DNA of 64,000 nucleotides from the NCBI RefSeq assembly GCF_002386345.1, contig NZ_CP023507.1, positions 186,001-250,000 on the forward strand. The letters run 5' to 3'. Below are positions 9,340 to 18,000 of this stretch, in pieces. The number at the start of each line of letters is the position of its first letter. The stretch's first letter is position 1. A program made the translations under genes and the position numbers. The notes under the pieces were generated by a model. The model was given only the letters and a program-made list of their open reading frames with translations, searched no databases and was not told the DNA's origin. This DNA is from Streptococcus oralis (GTDB lineage Bacteria > Bacillota > Bacilli > Lactobacillales > Streptococcaceae).

Positions 9340-10292
9340 TGACGCGCCCTCCTGTATAGTAAGATAAAGAATAAGAAGCCACCCACACTCTCAATAATCA
9401 TGCTGATGCGAATTTCCAGCGCAAAGACTCGTTCAATAAGGGCTTGCCCCAGGGTCAAACTGATAAACCCGACCAGAATGGCTACGATAAAGAGCAACTT
9501 GTGCCGATAATCTTTGACGATTAGGTAGGTAAGATTGGCCAGCATAAAACCGAAGAAGGCCATAGGCCCTACCAAGGCAGTGGCTGTTGAGGTCAAAAGC
9601 ACGATACCCCAGAGGAGTTCTCTCTGTTCTTTTTCAACATTGAGTCCCAGTATCTGAGCCGTTTCTCTTTGCAGGTGCAAGACATCCAGAACGACTGCTT
9701 TTCGAAAGAAAAAGATTGTCAAGGCGAGGATGATTAGAGAACCGATGGCTAGGATGGAAGTGTTGAGATGTTGAAAGGAAGCAAAGAGACTGTTCTGAAG
9801 TTTATCGTATTCATTTGGATCCATCAGGACTTGGAGGAAGGTACTGATATTTCGAAAGAGACTTCCGAGGGCTAGGCAGATTAGCAGAATGAAAACCAAA
9901 TTTTGCTTCATCAGCGTCTTCAAGTAACCTTGTAAGGCGAGAAAGAAGAGGGATTGAAGCAGAAGCAAGATTAGAAATTCTAAGACAGGCGACTTCCCAA
10001 GCTGTAGAAATTTGCTTTCAAATATCAGTAGCAGGGTCTGTAGCAAGACATAGAAGGATTCGATTCCCAAAATACTTGGCGTCAGAAAGCGATTTTCCGT
10101 CAGGGTTTGAAAACTAATGGTCGAAATCCCTGTCGCGATAGCTACCAAGAGATAAACGATGATTTTTTGGGAACGTAGCTTCCAGGCAAAGGCAGACAGC
10201 TGAGTGATGGGCCAAAAGTAGAGGAGGCAAGCTCCGATGGCCAGAATAATGAGAAGGCAGAAGAGTTTGGTATGTTTGCTTTTAAACTGCAT
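9336..10292 (-). CDS. piuC: Iron-compound ABC transporter permease (second)
   Basis: This is a FecCD-family permease of 318 residues with about eight to nine hydrophobic helices. The cytoplasmic coupling motif GPMAFFGFMLANLTYL is near residue 235. ATG 10292 was chosen because it has a GGGGGAC SD and only an 11-base overlap with piuB; the frame extends further upstream without a better SD. It forms the membrane channel together with piuB. Confidence 0.88.
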   Translation of the reverse strand: MQFKSKHTKLFCLLIILAIGACLLYFWPITQLSAFAWKLRSQKIIVYLLVAIATGISTISFQTLTENRFLTPSILGIESFYVLLQTLLLIFESKFLQLGKSPVLEFLILLLLQSLFFLALQGYLKTLMKQNLVFILLICLALGSLFRNISTFLQVLMDPNEYDKLQNSLFASFQHLNTSILAIGSLIILALTIFFFRKAVVLDVLHLQRETAQILGLNVEKEQRELLWGIVLLTSTATALVGPMAFFGFMLANLTYLIVKDYRHKLLFIVAILVGFISLTLGQALIERVFALEIRISMIIESVGGFLFFILLYRRARQ

Positions 10293-11241
10293 CCTTTTGT
10301 CCCCCTCTCCATAGAAGTAGGATAAAGACGAGACTACCAATGATTCCTAGTAGGAGACTGACAGACAGCTCATAGGGCCGAATCAAGACTCGAGAGAGGA
10401 TGTCACAGGCCAGAACTAGATTAGCACCGACCAGAGCGACCATGAGTTTGGTTTGACTCAAATTATCTCCATAGCGCTTGCGGATAAGATTGGGAACGAT
10501 GACTCCGAGAAAAGGCAAGGCACCCACGGTAATCATGGTGACACTTGTCGTTAGCGCCACCAGAAAAAGGGCCAGTTTTTCAAGTAGAGAGTAAGAAATC
10601 CCCAAACTTTCACTGGTTTCCTTGCCCAGATTCATGATGGTGAAGGTTTGGGATAATTTCCAAACGGCTATCAGGATAATGAGGCCTAAGAAGAGCCACT
10701 CATACTGATGGGTCTGAATCATGGAGAAGGAGCCCTGGGTCCAAGCAGTCATACTCTGAACCAGATTGAAACGATAGGCGATAACTTCTGTGACAGAACC
10801 GATAATCCCACTATAGATGATCCCGATCAAGGGCAGCATCCACCTTTCCTTTATAGAAAAAATAGTCATAAAGGCCAGGAAGAAGAGGGTAAATAAAATG
10901 GATGAGCCAAAAGCAAAGAGCATCTTTTGGGTCAGACTCGCAGACGGAAAGACAAAGAGGCTTAACACCATTCCCAGTTTAGCGGCTTCTGTGGTTCCGA
11001 CTGTACTTGGAGCAGCGAATTGATTTTGAGTAATGGTCTGCATGAGTAGTCCTGCCATGCTCATACTGGAGGCTGCAAGGAGAATACTGATGGTTCTTGG
11101 AAGACGCGACTCTTGAAAGAGAAGCCAGGTCTGTTGGTCAAAAGCAAAGAATTTTTCCCAAGAAAAATCACTGGTTCCAATGCTAATGGAGAGAAAGACT
11201 AGGAGTAGAAGTAAGCCTGTTAAAATATGAGAGAGTTTCAT
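10282..11241 (-). CDS. piuB: Iron-compound ABC transporter permease (first)
   Basis: This is a 319-residue FecCD-family permease and the first gene of the operon. It has multiple hydrophobic helices and the EAA-like loop TVGALPFLGVIVPNLIRKRYG. The N-terminus contains SRLPRTISILLAASSMSMAG, typical of BtuC/FecCD proteins. An AAAGGACGGGGT SD lies before the ATG. A 6-bp inverted repeat lies 24 bases upstream in the leader. Confidence 0.9.
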   Translation of the reverse strand: MKLSHILTGLLLLLVFLSISIGTSDFSWEKFFAFDQQTWLLFQESRLPRTISILLAASSMSMAGLLMQTITQNQFAAPSTVGTTEAAKLGMVLSLFVFPSASLTQKMLFAFGSSILFTLFFLAFMTIFSIKERWMLPLIGIIYSGIIGSVTEVIAYRFNLVQSMTAWTQGSFSMIQTHQYEWLFLGLIILIAVWKLSQTFTIMNLGKETSESLGISYSLLEKLALFLVALTTSVTMITVGALPFLGVIVPNLIRKRYGDNLSQTKLMVALVGANLVLACDILSRVLIRPYELSVSLLLGIIGSLVFILLLWRGGQKDAV

Positions 11242-11264
11242 ACCCCGTCCTTTCGTGTAGATTT

Positions 11265-11280
11265 GGTATCGAAAGATACC
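11265..11280 (-). promoter_or_regulatory. Inverted repeat in the piu leader
   Basis: GGTATC-GAAA-GATACC is a perfect 6-bp inverted repeat just upstream of the piuB SD. It could be an operator or an RNA hairpin. No confident -10/-35 pair was found here. The pneumococcal piu operon is known to be repressed by RitR, but I cannot match a RitR site. Confidence 0.35.
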
Positions 11281-11477
11281 TGCGGATATAAATGTAACAT
11301 GATTTCTTTAATCTTTCAATAAATTTTCTAACAATTTAATGTAAAAAGAAAGAAAAATTCCTGAAATAATATCTGCCCCTCTCTTTTATTGGAAAACTGA
11401 GTAAAAACCAATTTACCTTCCCACTATCCTTCTCCTATAAAAAGTGGTAAAATGGAGGACAGAAAGAAGGAACTGAT

Positions 11478-12542
11478 ATGACAACATTATTTTCAAAAAT
11501 CAAAGAAGTAACAGAGCTTGCTGCGATCTCAGGTCACGAAGCGCCTGTCCGTGCTTATCTTCGTGAAAAGTTGACACCGCATGTGGATGAAGTAGTGACA
11601 GATGGCTTAGGTGGTATTTTCGGTATCAAGCATTCAGAAGCTACGGATGCCCCGCGTGTTTTGGTCGCATCTCACATGGACGAAGTTGGTTTTATGGTCA
11701 GTGAGATTAAGCCAGACGGAACTTTCCGTGTGGTTGAAATCGGTGGCTGGAATCCTATGGTGGTCAGCAGCCAACGCTTCAAACTCTTTACTCGTGACGG
11801 TCGTGAAATTCCAGTGATCTCAGGTTCTGTCCCTCCACATTTGACACGTGGAACAGGTGGGCCAACCATGCCAGCAATCTCTGATATCATTTTTGATGGT
11901 GGTTTTGCAGACAAGGCTGAGGCAGAAAGCTTTGGTATCCGTCCTGGTGACACCATTGTCCCTGATAGTTCCGCTATCTTGACAGCCAATGAAAAAAATA
12001 TCATCTCAAAAGCTTGGGATAATCGCTACGGTGTCCTCATGGTAAGTGAGCTAGCAGAAGCCTTGTCAGGTCAAAGACTGGGAAATGAACTCTATCTTGG
12101 CTCTAACGTCCAAGAAGAGGTTGGCCTTCGTGGCGCTCATACTTCTACAACTAAGTTTGATCCAGAAGTCTTCCTGGCAGTTGACTGCTCACCAGCAGGT
12201 GATGTCTACGGTGGCCAAGGTAAGATTGGGGATGGAACCTTGATTCGTTTCTATGATCCAGGTCACTTGCTCCTCCCAGGTATGAAGGATTTCCTTTTGA
12301 CAACGGCTGAAGAAGCGGGTATCAAGTATCAATACTATTGTGGAAAAGGCGGAACGGACGCTGGAGCAGCTCATCTGAAAAATGGTGGTGTCCCATCTAC
12401 AACTATCGGTGTCTGTGCTCGTTATATCCACTCTCACCAAACTCTCTACGCGATGGATGACTTCTTAGAAGCCCAAGCCTTCTTGCAAGCCTTGGTGAAA
12501 AAAATGGATCGTTCAACGGTTGATTTGATTAAACATTATTAA
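11478..12542 (+). CDS. pepA: Glutamyl aminopeptidase, M42 family
   Basis: This 354-residue cytosolic dinuclear zinc aminopeptidase removes acidic N-terminal residues from peptides. M42 motifs are in order: SHMDEVGFM (zinc His/Asp), AWDNRYG (bridging Asp), QEEVGLRGA (catalytic Glu and ligand), AVDCSPAGD (ligand Asp) and GGTDAGA; a late His occurs in YIHSHQT. Its length equals that of lactic-acid-bacterial PepA. An AGAAGGAA SD precedes ATG 11478. The small immunity-like gene follows after 20 bases and is probably co-transcribed. Confidence 0.93.
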   Translation: MTTLFSKIKEVTELAAISGHEAPVRAYLREKLTPHVDEVVTDGLGGIFGIKHSEATDAPRVLVASHMDEVGFMVSEIKPDGTFRVVEIGGWNPMVVSSQRFKLFTRDGREIPVISGSVPPHLTRGTGGPTMPAISDIIFDGGFADKAEAESFGIRPGDTIVPDSSAILTANEKNIISKAWDNRYGVLMVSELAEALSGQRLGNELYLGSNVQEEVGLRGAHTSTTKFDPEVFLAVDCSPAGDVYGGQGKIGDGTLIRFYDPGHLLLPGMKDFLLTTAEEAGIKYQYYCGKGGTDAGAAHLKNGGVPSTTIGVCARYIHSHQTLYAMDDFLEAQAFLQALVKKMDRSTVDLIKHY

Positions 12543-12562
12543 ACATAAGGGAGGTGGTCAGG

Positions 12563-12859
12563 ATGGCCGAACCAAACCTAGAAAGCCTTATAAGAGATCT
12601 CTACAACCATGCTCGTCAGGGTTTGAGTGAAGATTTAGTTGCTGCTCTCCTAGAGACTGCTAAGAAGCTGCCTACTACAAATGAGCAATTACTAGCAGTC
12701 CGACTTTCAGGACTGGTCACCCGTGAATTGCTCACCAATCCCAAACACCCAGCACCTGAGTTGCTCAACTTGGCGCGCTTTATCAAAAGAGAAGAAGCCA
12801 AATACAGGGGCACTGCAGTTTCTGCTATCATGTTTGGAGAACTCTTTAAAATGCTTTGA
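12563..12859 (+). CDS. Enterocin-A-immunity-like (bacteriocin immunity) protein
   Basis: This 98-residue, all-helical, soluble protein is preceded by a strong GGGAGGTGG SD; the ATG is at 12563. The size, the LIRDLYNHA and LLNLARFIKREEAKYRG patterns and the four predicted helices resemble EntA-type immunity proteins, which protect producers from class II bacteriocins. No bacteriocin gene lies nearby, so it would be an orphan immunity gene. Assignment is by resemblance only. It follows pepA by 20 bases and has its own terminator. Confidence 0.6.
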   Translation: MAEPNLESLIRDLYNHARQGLSEDLVAALLETAKKLPTTNEQLLAVRLSGLVTRELLTNPKHPAPELLNLARFIKREEAKYRGTAVSAIMFGELFKML

Positions 12860-12887
12860 TTCCATTGTGAATCAAAGCATTTTTTAT
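12848..12887 (+). terminator. Terminator of the pepA operon
   Basis: A perfect 15-bp stem (12848-12862 with 12869-12883) with the loop CATTGT is followed by TTT. It starts inside the last codons of the immunity-like gene. Confidence 0.92.
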
Positions 12888-12955
12888 ATGTCAGAAAAAA
12901 CATTTTTGATGAGGAAACGAAAAAGCCATCCCATTCAGGATAGCTTCTTGGCACT

Positions 12956-13105
12956 TATACTCAATGAAAATCAAAGAGCAAACTAGGAAACTAACCGCAG
13001 ATTGCTCAAAACACGGTTTTGAGGTTGTGGATAGAACTGACGAAGTCAGTAACATATATACGGCAAGGCGACGTTGACGTGGTTTGAAGAGATTTTCGAA
13101 GAGTA
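12956..13105 (-). repeat. BOX element, reverse orientation
   Basis: About 150 bases match the streptococcal BOX repeat as I remember it. The boxA-like end lies at 13060-13105 (GAAGAGATTTTCGAAGAGTA on the plus strand). GACGAAGTCAGTAACATATA lies in the middle, and the boxC-like CTCAAAACACGGTTTTGAG hairpin lies near 13010. The length fits one A-B-C unit. BOX elements are non-autonomous repeats of S. pneumoniae and relatives. This one ends exactly at the stop codon of the following minus-strand gene. Confidence 0.9.
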
Positions 13106-14737
13106 TTAGATTTGTTCAGCGATGACCTTTTCAGCTAGGTTCATAGCATGGTCAGATACACGAGTGTAGTGGGAAATGATGTCGATAAAGTTGACTCCAG
13201 CTTGTGTAGAACACTCACCTTTGTTAAGGCGTTTGATGTGGGTCTTTCTGAGAACGCGTTCCATATTGTTGATTTCTTTATGGCGTTCAATCAGACTTTG
13301 AGCTTTTTCAATATCATTATTTTCCACACTATCAAGGGCATCCTTGATAAATGCAGTTGTTGCTTGATAAATCTCAGCTAATTCCTCTAAAGCAGCATCA
13401 GAAAATTGAACATTCTTACGTTGGAGGTAGTCTGTTAGGTTGAGCAAGCCTTCTGCGTGGTCCCCAATCCGTTCCAAATCACGAGATGAATCCAGAATGT
13501 TGGTCAAGACTTCACTTTCCTTTTGGCTCAAGGATTCGCTTGAGAGTCTGATGAGGTAACGAGTGAGTTTTTCATCGATGGTATTGATGGCTTCCTCTGT
13601 CTTGTGCCCTTTTTCAGCTACCTTTTCATCCAAACCGATGATATAGGTATAAGAAAGGTCAAAAGCTTTGGTTGCATAGTTCCCCAAGTGCAAGAGTTCT
13701 TTTTTGGCATTTCCTAGAGCGATGGAAGGAGATTGCTGGATAAGTTGCTCGTCGAGATAGAGGGGCTCGTACTTGACAACCTCGTCTTCACCAGGGATGA
13801 GCTTGGTTACAAAGTAGGCCAAGGCTCCGATGAATGGAAATTGTACAATGGTGTTACTTACGTTAAAGGCACCGTGAGAGAAGGCGATTGTCATCTCAGG
13901 TGAGAGGTGAAGGAGTGCCTGGAAGTACTCGATCATAGCAGTGAAAGGGCCTAATAAGATTAAGCAAAGAATAGTTCCTAAAACGTTAAAGGTAACGTGG
14001 GTTGCCGCAACGCGTTTCGCTGAGACATTGGCTCCAGCTGCCGCAATGATAACGGTTAGAGTTGTCCCGATATTATCCCCGAAGAGAACCGGTAGCGAAC
14101 CTTTAAGGTCAAGGAAGCCACCTGCATAGAGACCTTGTAGAATCCCGATAGTTGCCGAAGAGGCCTGAATGAGGACGGTAATCACTGCACCGGCTACTAC
14201 TCCTAAAATAGGATTTTGTCCCAAGGTTACCATATACTCCTTGAATTGTGGTAAATCTTTAAGCGGGCTCATACCGGCACTGATGAGGTTGAGGGCGTAG
14301 AAGATTCCCCCGACACCAAACAGGATGCGCCCGATATTGTTTGCTGTTCTGTTTTTTGTAAAGAAGAGGAACATGGTTCCAAGGAAAATCAAGGGTAAAG
14401 CATACTCACCAAGCTTGAAACCGATGATAAAGGATGTAACGGTGGTTCCGATGTTGGCTCCCATGATAATTCCGATAGCCTGTCTAAGGGTTAGAAGACT
14501 AGCGCTGACTAGCCCAACCGTGATAACTGTAACCCCTGTACTTGACTGAATCAGGGCAGTCACGACGATTCCGACTAGAACGCCTAAAAAGGGATTGCTA
14601 GTGTACTTGTCAATGTAAAAACGAAGGCGATCTCCAGCAGCTTGTTGCAAACCGTCTCCCATGGTCTTGATACTGTATAAAAACAGTCCCAGACCTCCTA
14701 AAAAGTGAAATAAAATTTCCTGCCAATTAATGGACAT
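13106..14737 (-). CDS. Na/Pi cotransporter-family protein with PhoU-like domain
   Basis: This 543-residue protein has two homologous membrane halves, each with the QSSTG/QASSAT signature of PF02690 (ALIQSSTGVTVITV near residue 62, VLIQASSATIGIL near residue 190). A C-terminal PhoU-like helical domain (about residues 340-540) follows. Such proteins are thought to move phosphate with sodium, or to modulate phosphate balance; substrate is inferred. An ATG at 14737 with CGGAGGAAAAAG SD and a good promoter are visible. The stop codon abuts the BOX element, so the gene's terminator region is supplied by that repeat. Confidence 0.88.
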   Translation of the reverse strand: MSINWQEILFHFLGGLGLFLYSIKTMGDGLQQAAGDRLRFYIDKYTSNPFLGVLVGIVVTALIQSSTGVTVITVGLVSASLLTLRQAIGIIMGANIGTTVTSFIIGFKLGEYALPLIFLGTMFLFFTKNRTANNIGRILFGVGGIFYALNLISAGMSPLKDLPQFKEYMVTLGQNPILGVVAGAVITVLIQASSATIGILQGLYAGGFLDLKGSLPVLFGDNIGTTLTVIIAAAGANVSAKRVAATHVTFNVLGTILCLILLGPFTAMIEYFQALLHLSPEMTIAFSHGAFNVSNTIVQFPFIGALAYFVTKLIPGEDEVVKYEPLYLDEQLIQQSPSIALGNAKKELLHLGNYATKAFDLSYTYIIGLDEKVAEKGHKTEEAINTIDEKLTRYLIRLSSESLSQKESEVLTNILDSSRDLERIGDHAEGLLNLTDYLQRKNVQFSDAALEELAEIYQATTAFIKDALDSVENNDIEKAQSLIERHKEINNMERVLRKTHIKRLNKGECSTQAGVNFIDIISHYTRVSDHAMNLAEKVIAEQI

Positions 14738-14780
14738 TTCTTTTTCCTCCGAAAAATAATAACGGAATTTCTCCTATTCT

Positions 14781-14809
14781 ATTTTAAAGGATAAAAGTAA
14801 ATCTCACAA
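14781..14809 (-). promoter_or_regulatory. Promoter of the Na/Pi cotransporter gene
   Basis: On the minus strand TTGTGA (14809-14804), a 17-base spacer and TAAAAT (14786-14781) precede the ATG at 14737. Confidence 0.7.
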
Positions 14810-14949
14810 GTGTTTAGCTGAAATTTTCATAAGAAACAAGAACTTTCTTTCAAAATGAGAGATAGTTTCCCTTTAAGATAGATGATTTATAGGATTGTGT
14901 CCAAATTTTACTGATTTTTATCCTAGTTATAGTTTTTATGTTAAATAGA

Positions 14950-14977
14950 TTGACATCGCTTTCATATAGGATAAAAT
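14950..14977 (+). promoter_or_regulatory. endoD promoter with overlapping cre-like site
   Basis: TTGACA (14950-14955), a 16-base spacer and TAAAAT (14972-14977) form a sigma-A promoter. Bases 14951-14964 (TGACATCGCTTTCA) differ from the catabolite-response consensus TGWAANCGNTNWCA at one position and cover the -35. This suggests CcpA repression of the glycosidase by good sugars. Confidence 0.65.
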
Positions 14978-15015
14978 GAAGATAATCCTGTTCTGGTGGT
15001 GTGCACTGAGAACAG

Positions 15016-15048
15016 TTACTTTTTATCAAAAAGTAAAGCGCTTACTTT
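15016..15048 (+). promoter_or_regulatory. Two overlapping hairpins in the endoD leader
   Basis: Hairpin 1 pairs TTACTTTTT (15016-15024) with AAAAAGTAA (15028-15036). Hairpin 2 pairs AAAGTAA..GC (15030-15040) with GCTTACTTT (15040-15048), with one unpaired A. They share the AAAAGTAA strand and cannot form together. The second is also an operator-like palindrome (GTAAAGCGCTTAC). The SD lies 12 bases downstream. Confidence 0.5.
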
Positions 15049-15069
15049 ATATTTTATTAGGAGGATAAG

Positions 15070-18000
15070 ATGAAAAATCTATTTTTTGAAAAACGTTGCC
15101 GTTACAGTATTCGTAAGCTGTCAATCGGAGCTTGTTCCTTGATGATTGGTTCAGCTCTATTTGCGAGTCCAGCTCTTGCCGAACAAGTCGCAGTCCCTGA
15201 AACAGCTACAAATACGAGCGCCCAAGCGACAAGTACTAGTGAAACAGCTAATCCAGATACTGCAGCCCTTGAAAAACAATTAGAGGAAACAGAGAACAAA
15301 GTAGCTGAGCAACCAATTTCAGAAAACACTCCAACAATAACGGATCTGGTTAATGAAAAAGAAGAAGCGAAGCCAGCTCCAACAGATAAAACTGAAAAAC
15401 CTGCTCAACCAACTGAAAAAGAAGAAGTCAAACCAGAGGAAGCTCCTCAAGTGGCTGAGAAGAAAGCCGACAAACCGACTCTAGCAGACGTTCCTAAAAA
15501 TGAAGAAAAGAGTCTCCGACCAAAAGAAATCAAATTTGATACTTGGGAAGATTTGTTAAAATGGGAACCGGGTGCGCGTGAGGATGATCCTATTAACCGT
15601 TCATCAGTTGAACTCGCCAAGCGCCACAGAGGGCAGTTGGTCAATGAAAAAGCAAGCAGAAGAGCCAAGGTTCAGGCGCTGGCAAATACCAACTCAAAGG
15701 CTAAAGACCACGCTTCTGTTGGTGGAGAAGAATTCAAGGCCTATGCTTTTGACTACTGGCAATACTTGGATTCAATGGTCTTCTGGGAAGGTCTAGTTCC
15801 AACTCCAGATGTCATTGATGCCGGTCACCGCAACGGAGTTCCCGTTTATGGAACACTCTTTTTCAACTGGTCAAACAGTATTGCTGACCAAGAGAAATTT
15901 GCCGCTGCCTTGAAACAAGATGAGGATGGCAGCTTCCCTATCGCACGCAAGCTCGTTGATCTTGCTAAGTATTACGGATTTGATGGCTATTTCATTAATC
16001 AGGAAACAACGGGGGAATTGGTAGCACCTCTTGGTGAAAAAATGCGCCAATTCATGCTCTATACAAAAGAATATGCAGCCAAAGTCAACCACCCAATCAA
16101 GTATGCTTGGTACGATGCCATGACCTACAAATACGGTCGTTACCACGAAGATGGTCTAGGTGATTACAACTACCAGTTCATGCAAAAAGAAGGAGACAAA
16201 GTTCCTGCGGACCAATTCTTTGCCAATTTCAACTGGAACAAGGAAAAGAATGACCACTCCGTAGAGATGGCCAAATGGCTAGAACGTAGCCAATATGATG
16301 TCTTTGCAGGCTTGGAATTGCAACAAGGTGGTTCTTATAAGACCAAAGTCAAATGGGATGCTCTCTTGGATGAAAAGGGTAAGTTGCGTTTGTCACTTGG
16401 ACTTTTTGCACCAGATACGATTACCAGTCTAGGAAAAACAGGCGAAGACTACCACAAGAACGAAGACATCTTCTTTACAGGTTACCAAGGAGATCCAACG
16501 GCTCAAAAACCAGCTGACAAAGAGTGGTATGGAATTGCCAATTTAGTTGCTGACCGTACACCAGCAGTAGGACGTACCTTCACCACCTCTTTTAATACAG
16601 GTCATGGTAGAAAATGGTTTGTTGACGGTAAAGTTTCTAAGGATTCTGAGTGGAACTACCGTTCTGTTTCAGGTGTTTTACCAACATGGCGCTGGTGGCA
16701 GACTTCGACAGGTGAAAAACTTCGTGCAGAATATGACTTTACAGATGCCTACAATGGCGGAAATTCTCTTAAATTCTCAGGTGATGTAGCTGGTAAGACG
16801 GACCAGGATGTGAATTTGTATTCTACCAAACTAGAAGTAACAGAGAAAACCAAACTTCGTGTTGCCCACAAGGGAGGAAAAGGCTCTAAAGTTTATATGG
16901 CCTTCTCTACGACTCCAGACTACAAATTTGAGGATGCAGCTGCATGGAAAGAACTGACTCTCTCTGATGACTGGAAGAATGAAGAATTTGACCTTAGCTC
17001 ACTAGCAGGTAAAACCATCTATGCAGTCAAACTTTTCTTCGAGCATGAAGGGGCTGTAAAAGATTATCAGTTCAACCTAGGACAATTAACAATTTCGGAC
17101 AATCACCAAGCACCACAAGCCCCAACAGGACTCTCTGTTGTGAAACAATCTCTCAAGAATGCCCAAGAAGCTGAAGCAGTGGTCCAATTTGCTGGTAACC
17201 AAGATGCAGATTTCTATGAAGTCTACGAAAAAGATGGAGATAACTGGCGTTTGTTGACAGGATCATCTGCTTCAACCATCTACTTGCCAAAAGTTAGCCG
17301 CTCTGCTAATGCGACTGGTAGGACTCAGGAATTAAAAGTCGTTGCAGTTGGTAAAAATGGCCTCCGTTCCGAAGCGGCGATGGCATCCTTTAACTGGGGG
17401 ATGACAGTTCAGGATACGACTCTCCCAAGACCTTTGGCTGAAAATATTGTTCCAGGTGCAAAGGTTATCGGTAGTACTTTCCCAAATACTGAAGGTGGAG
17501 AAGGCATTGAAGGTATGTTGAACGGTACCATTACTAGCCTGTCAGACAAGTGGTCTTCAGCTCAGTTGAGCGGTAGTGTGGATATTCGCTTGACCAAGCC
17601 ACGTACCGTTGTTAGATGGGTCATGGATCATGCGGGAGCTGGTGGTGAGTCTGTCAACGACGGTTTGATGAACACCAAAGACTTTGACCTTTATTATAAA
17701 GATGCAGATGGTGAATGGAAACTAGCTAAGGAAGTCCGTGGCAACAAAGCGCACGTTACGGATATCACTCTTGACAAACCAATCACTGCTCAAGACTGGC
17801 GCCTAAAAGTTATCACTTCAGATAACGGGACACCTTGGAAGGCCATTCGTATCTACAACTGGAAGATGTATGAAACCTTGGACACAGAAAGTCAAAATAT
17901 TCCAATGGCTAAGGTAGCTGCCCGTTCACTTGGAAACCATCAAGTTCAACTAGGCTTCTCTGATGTTCCAGCGGGTGCAACCATCACCGTTTACGACAAG

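Noticed and set aside
11281..11400. Possible CodY-type motif (AAATTCCTGAAATAA) upstream of the piu operon
   Set aside because: Only about 10 of 15 positions fit the consensus in a very AT-rich region, so it is not better than chance.
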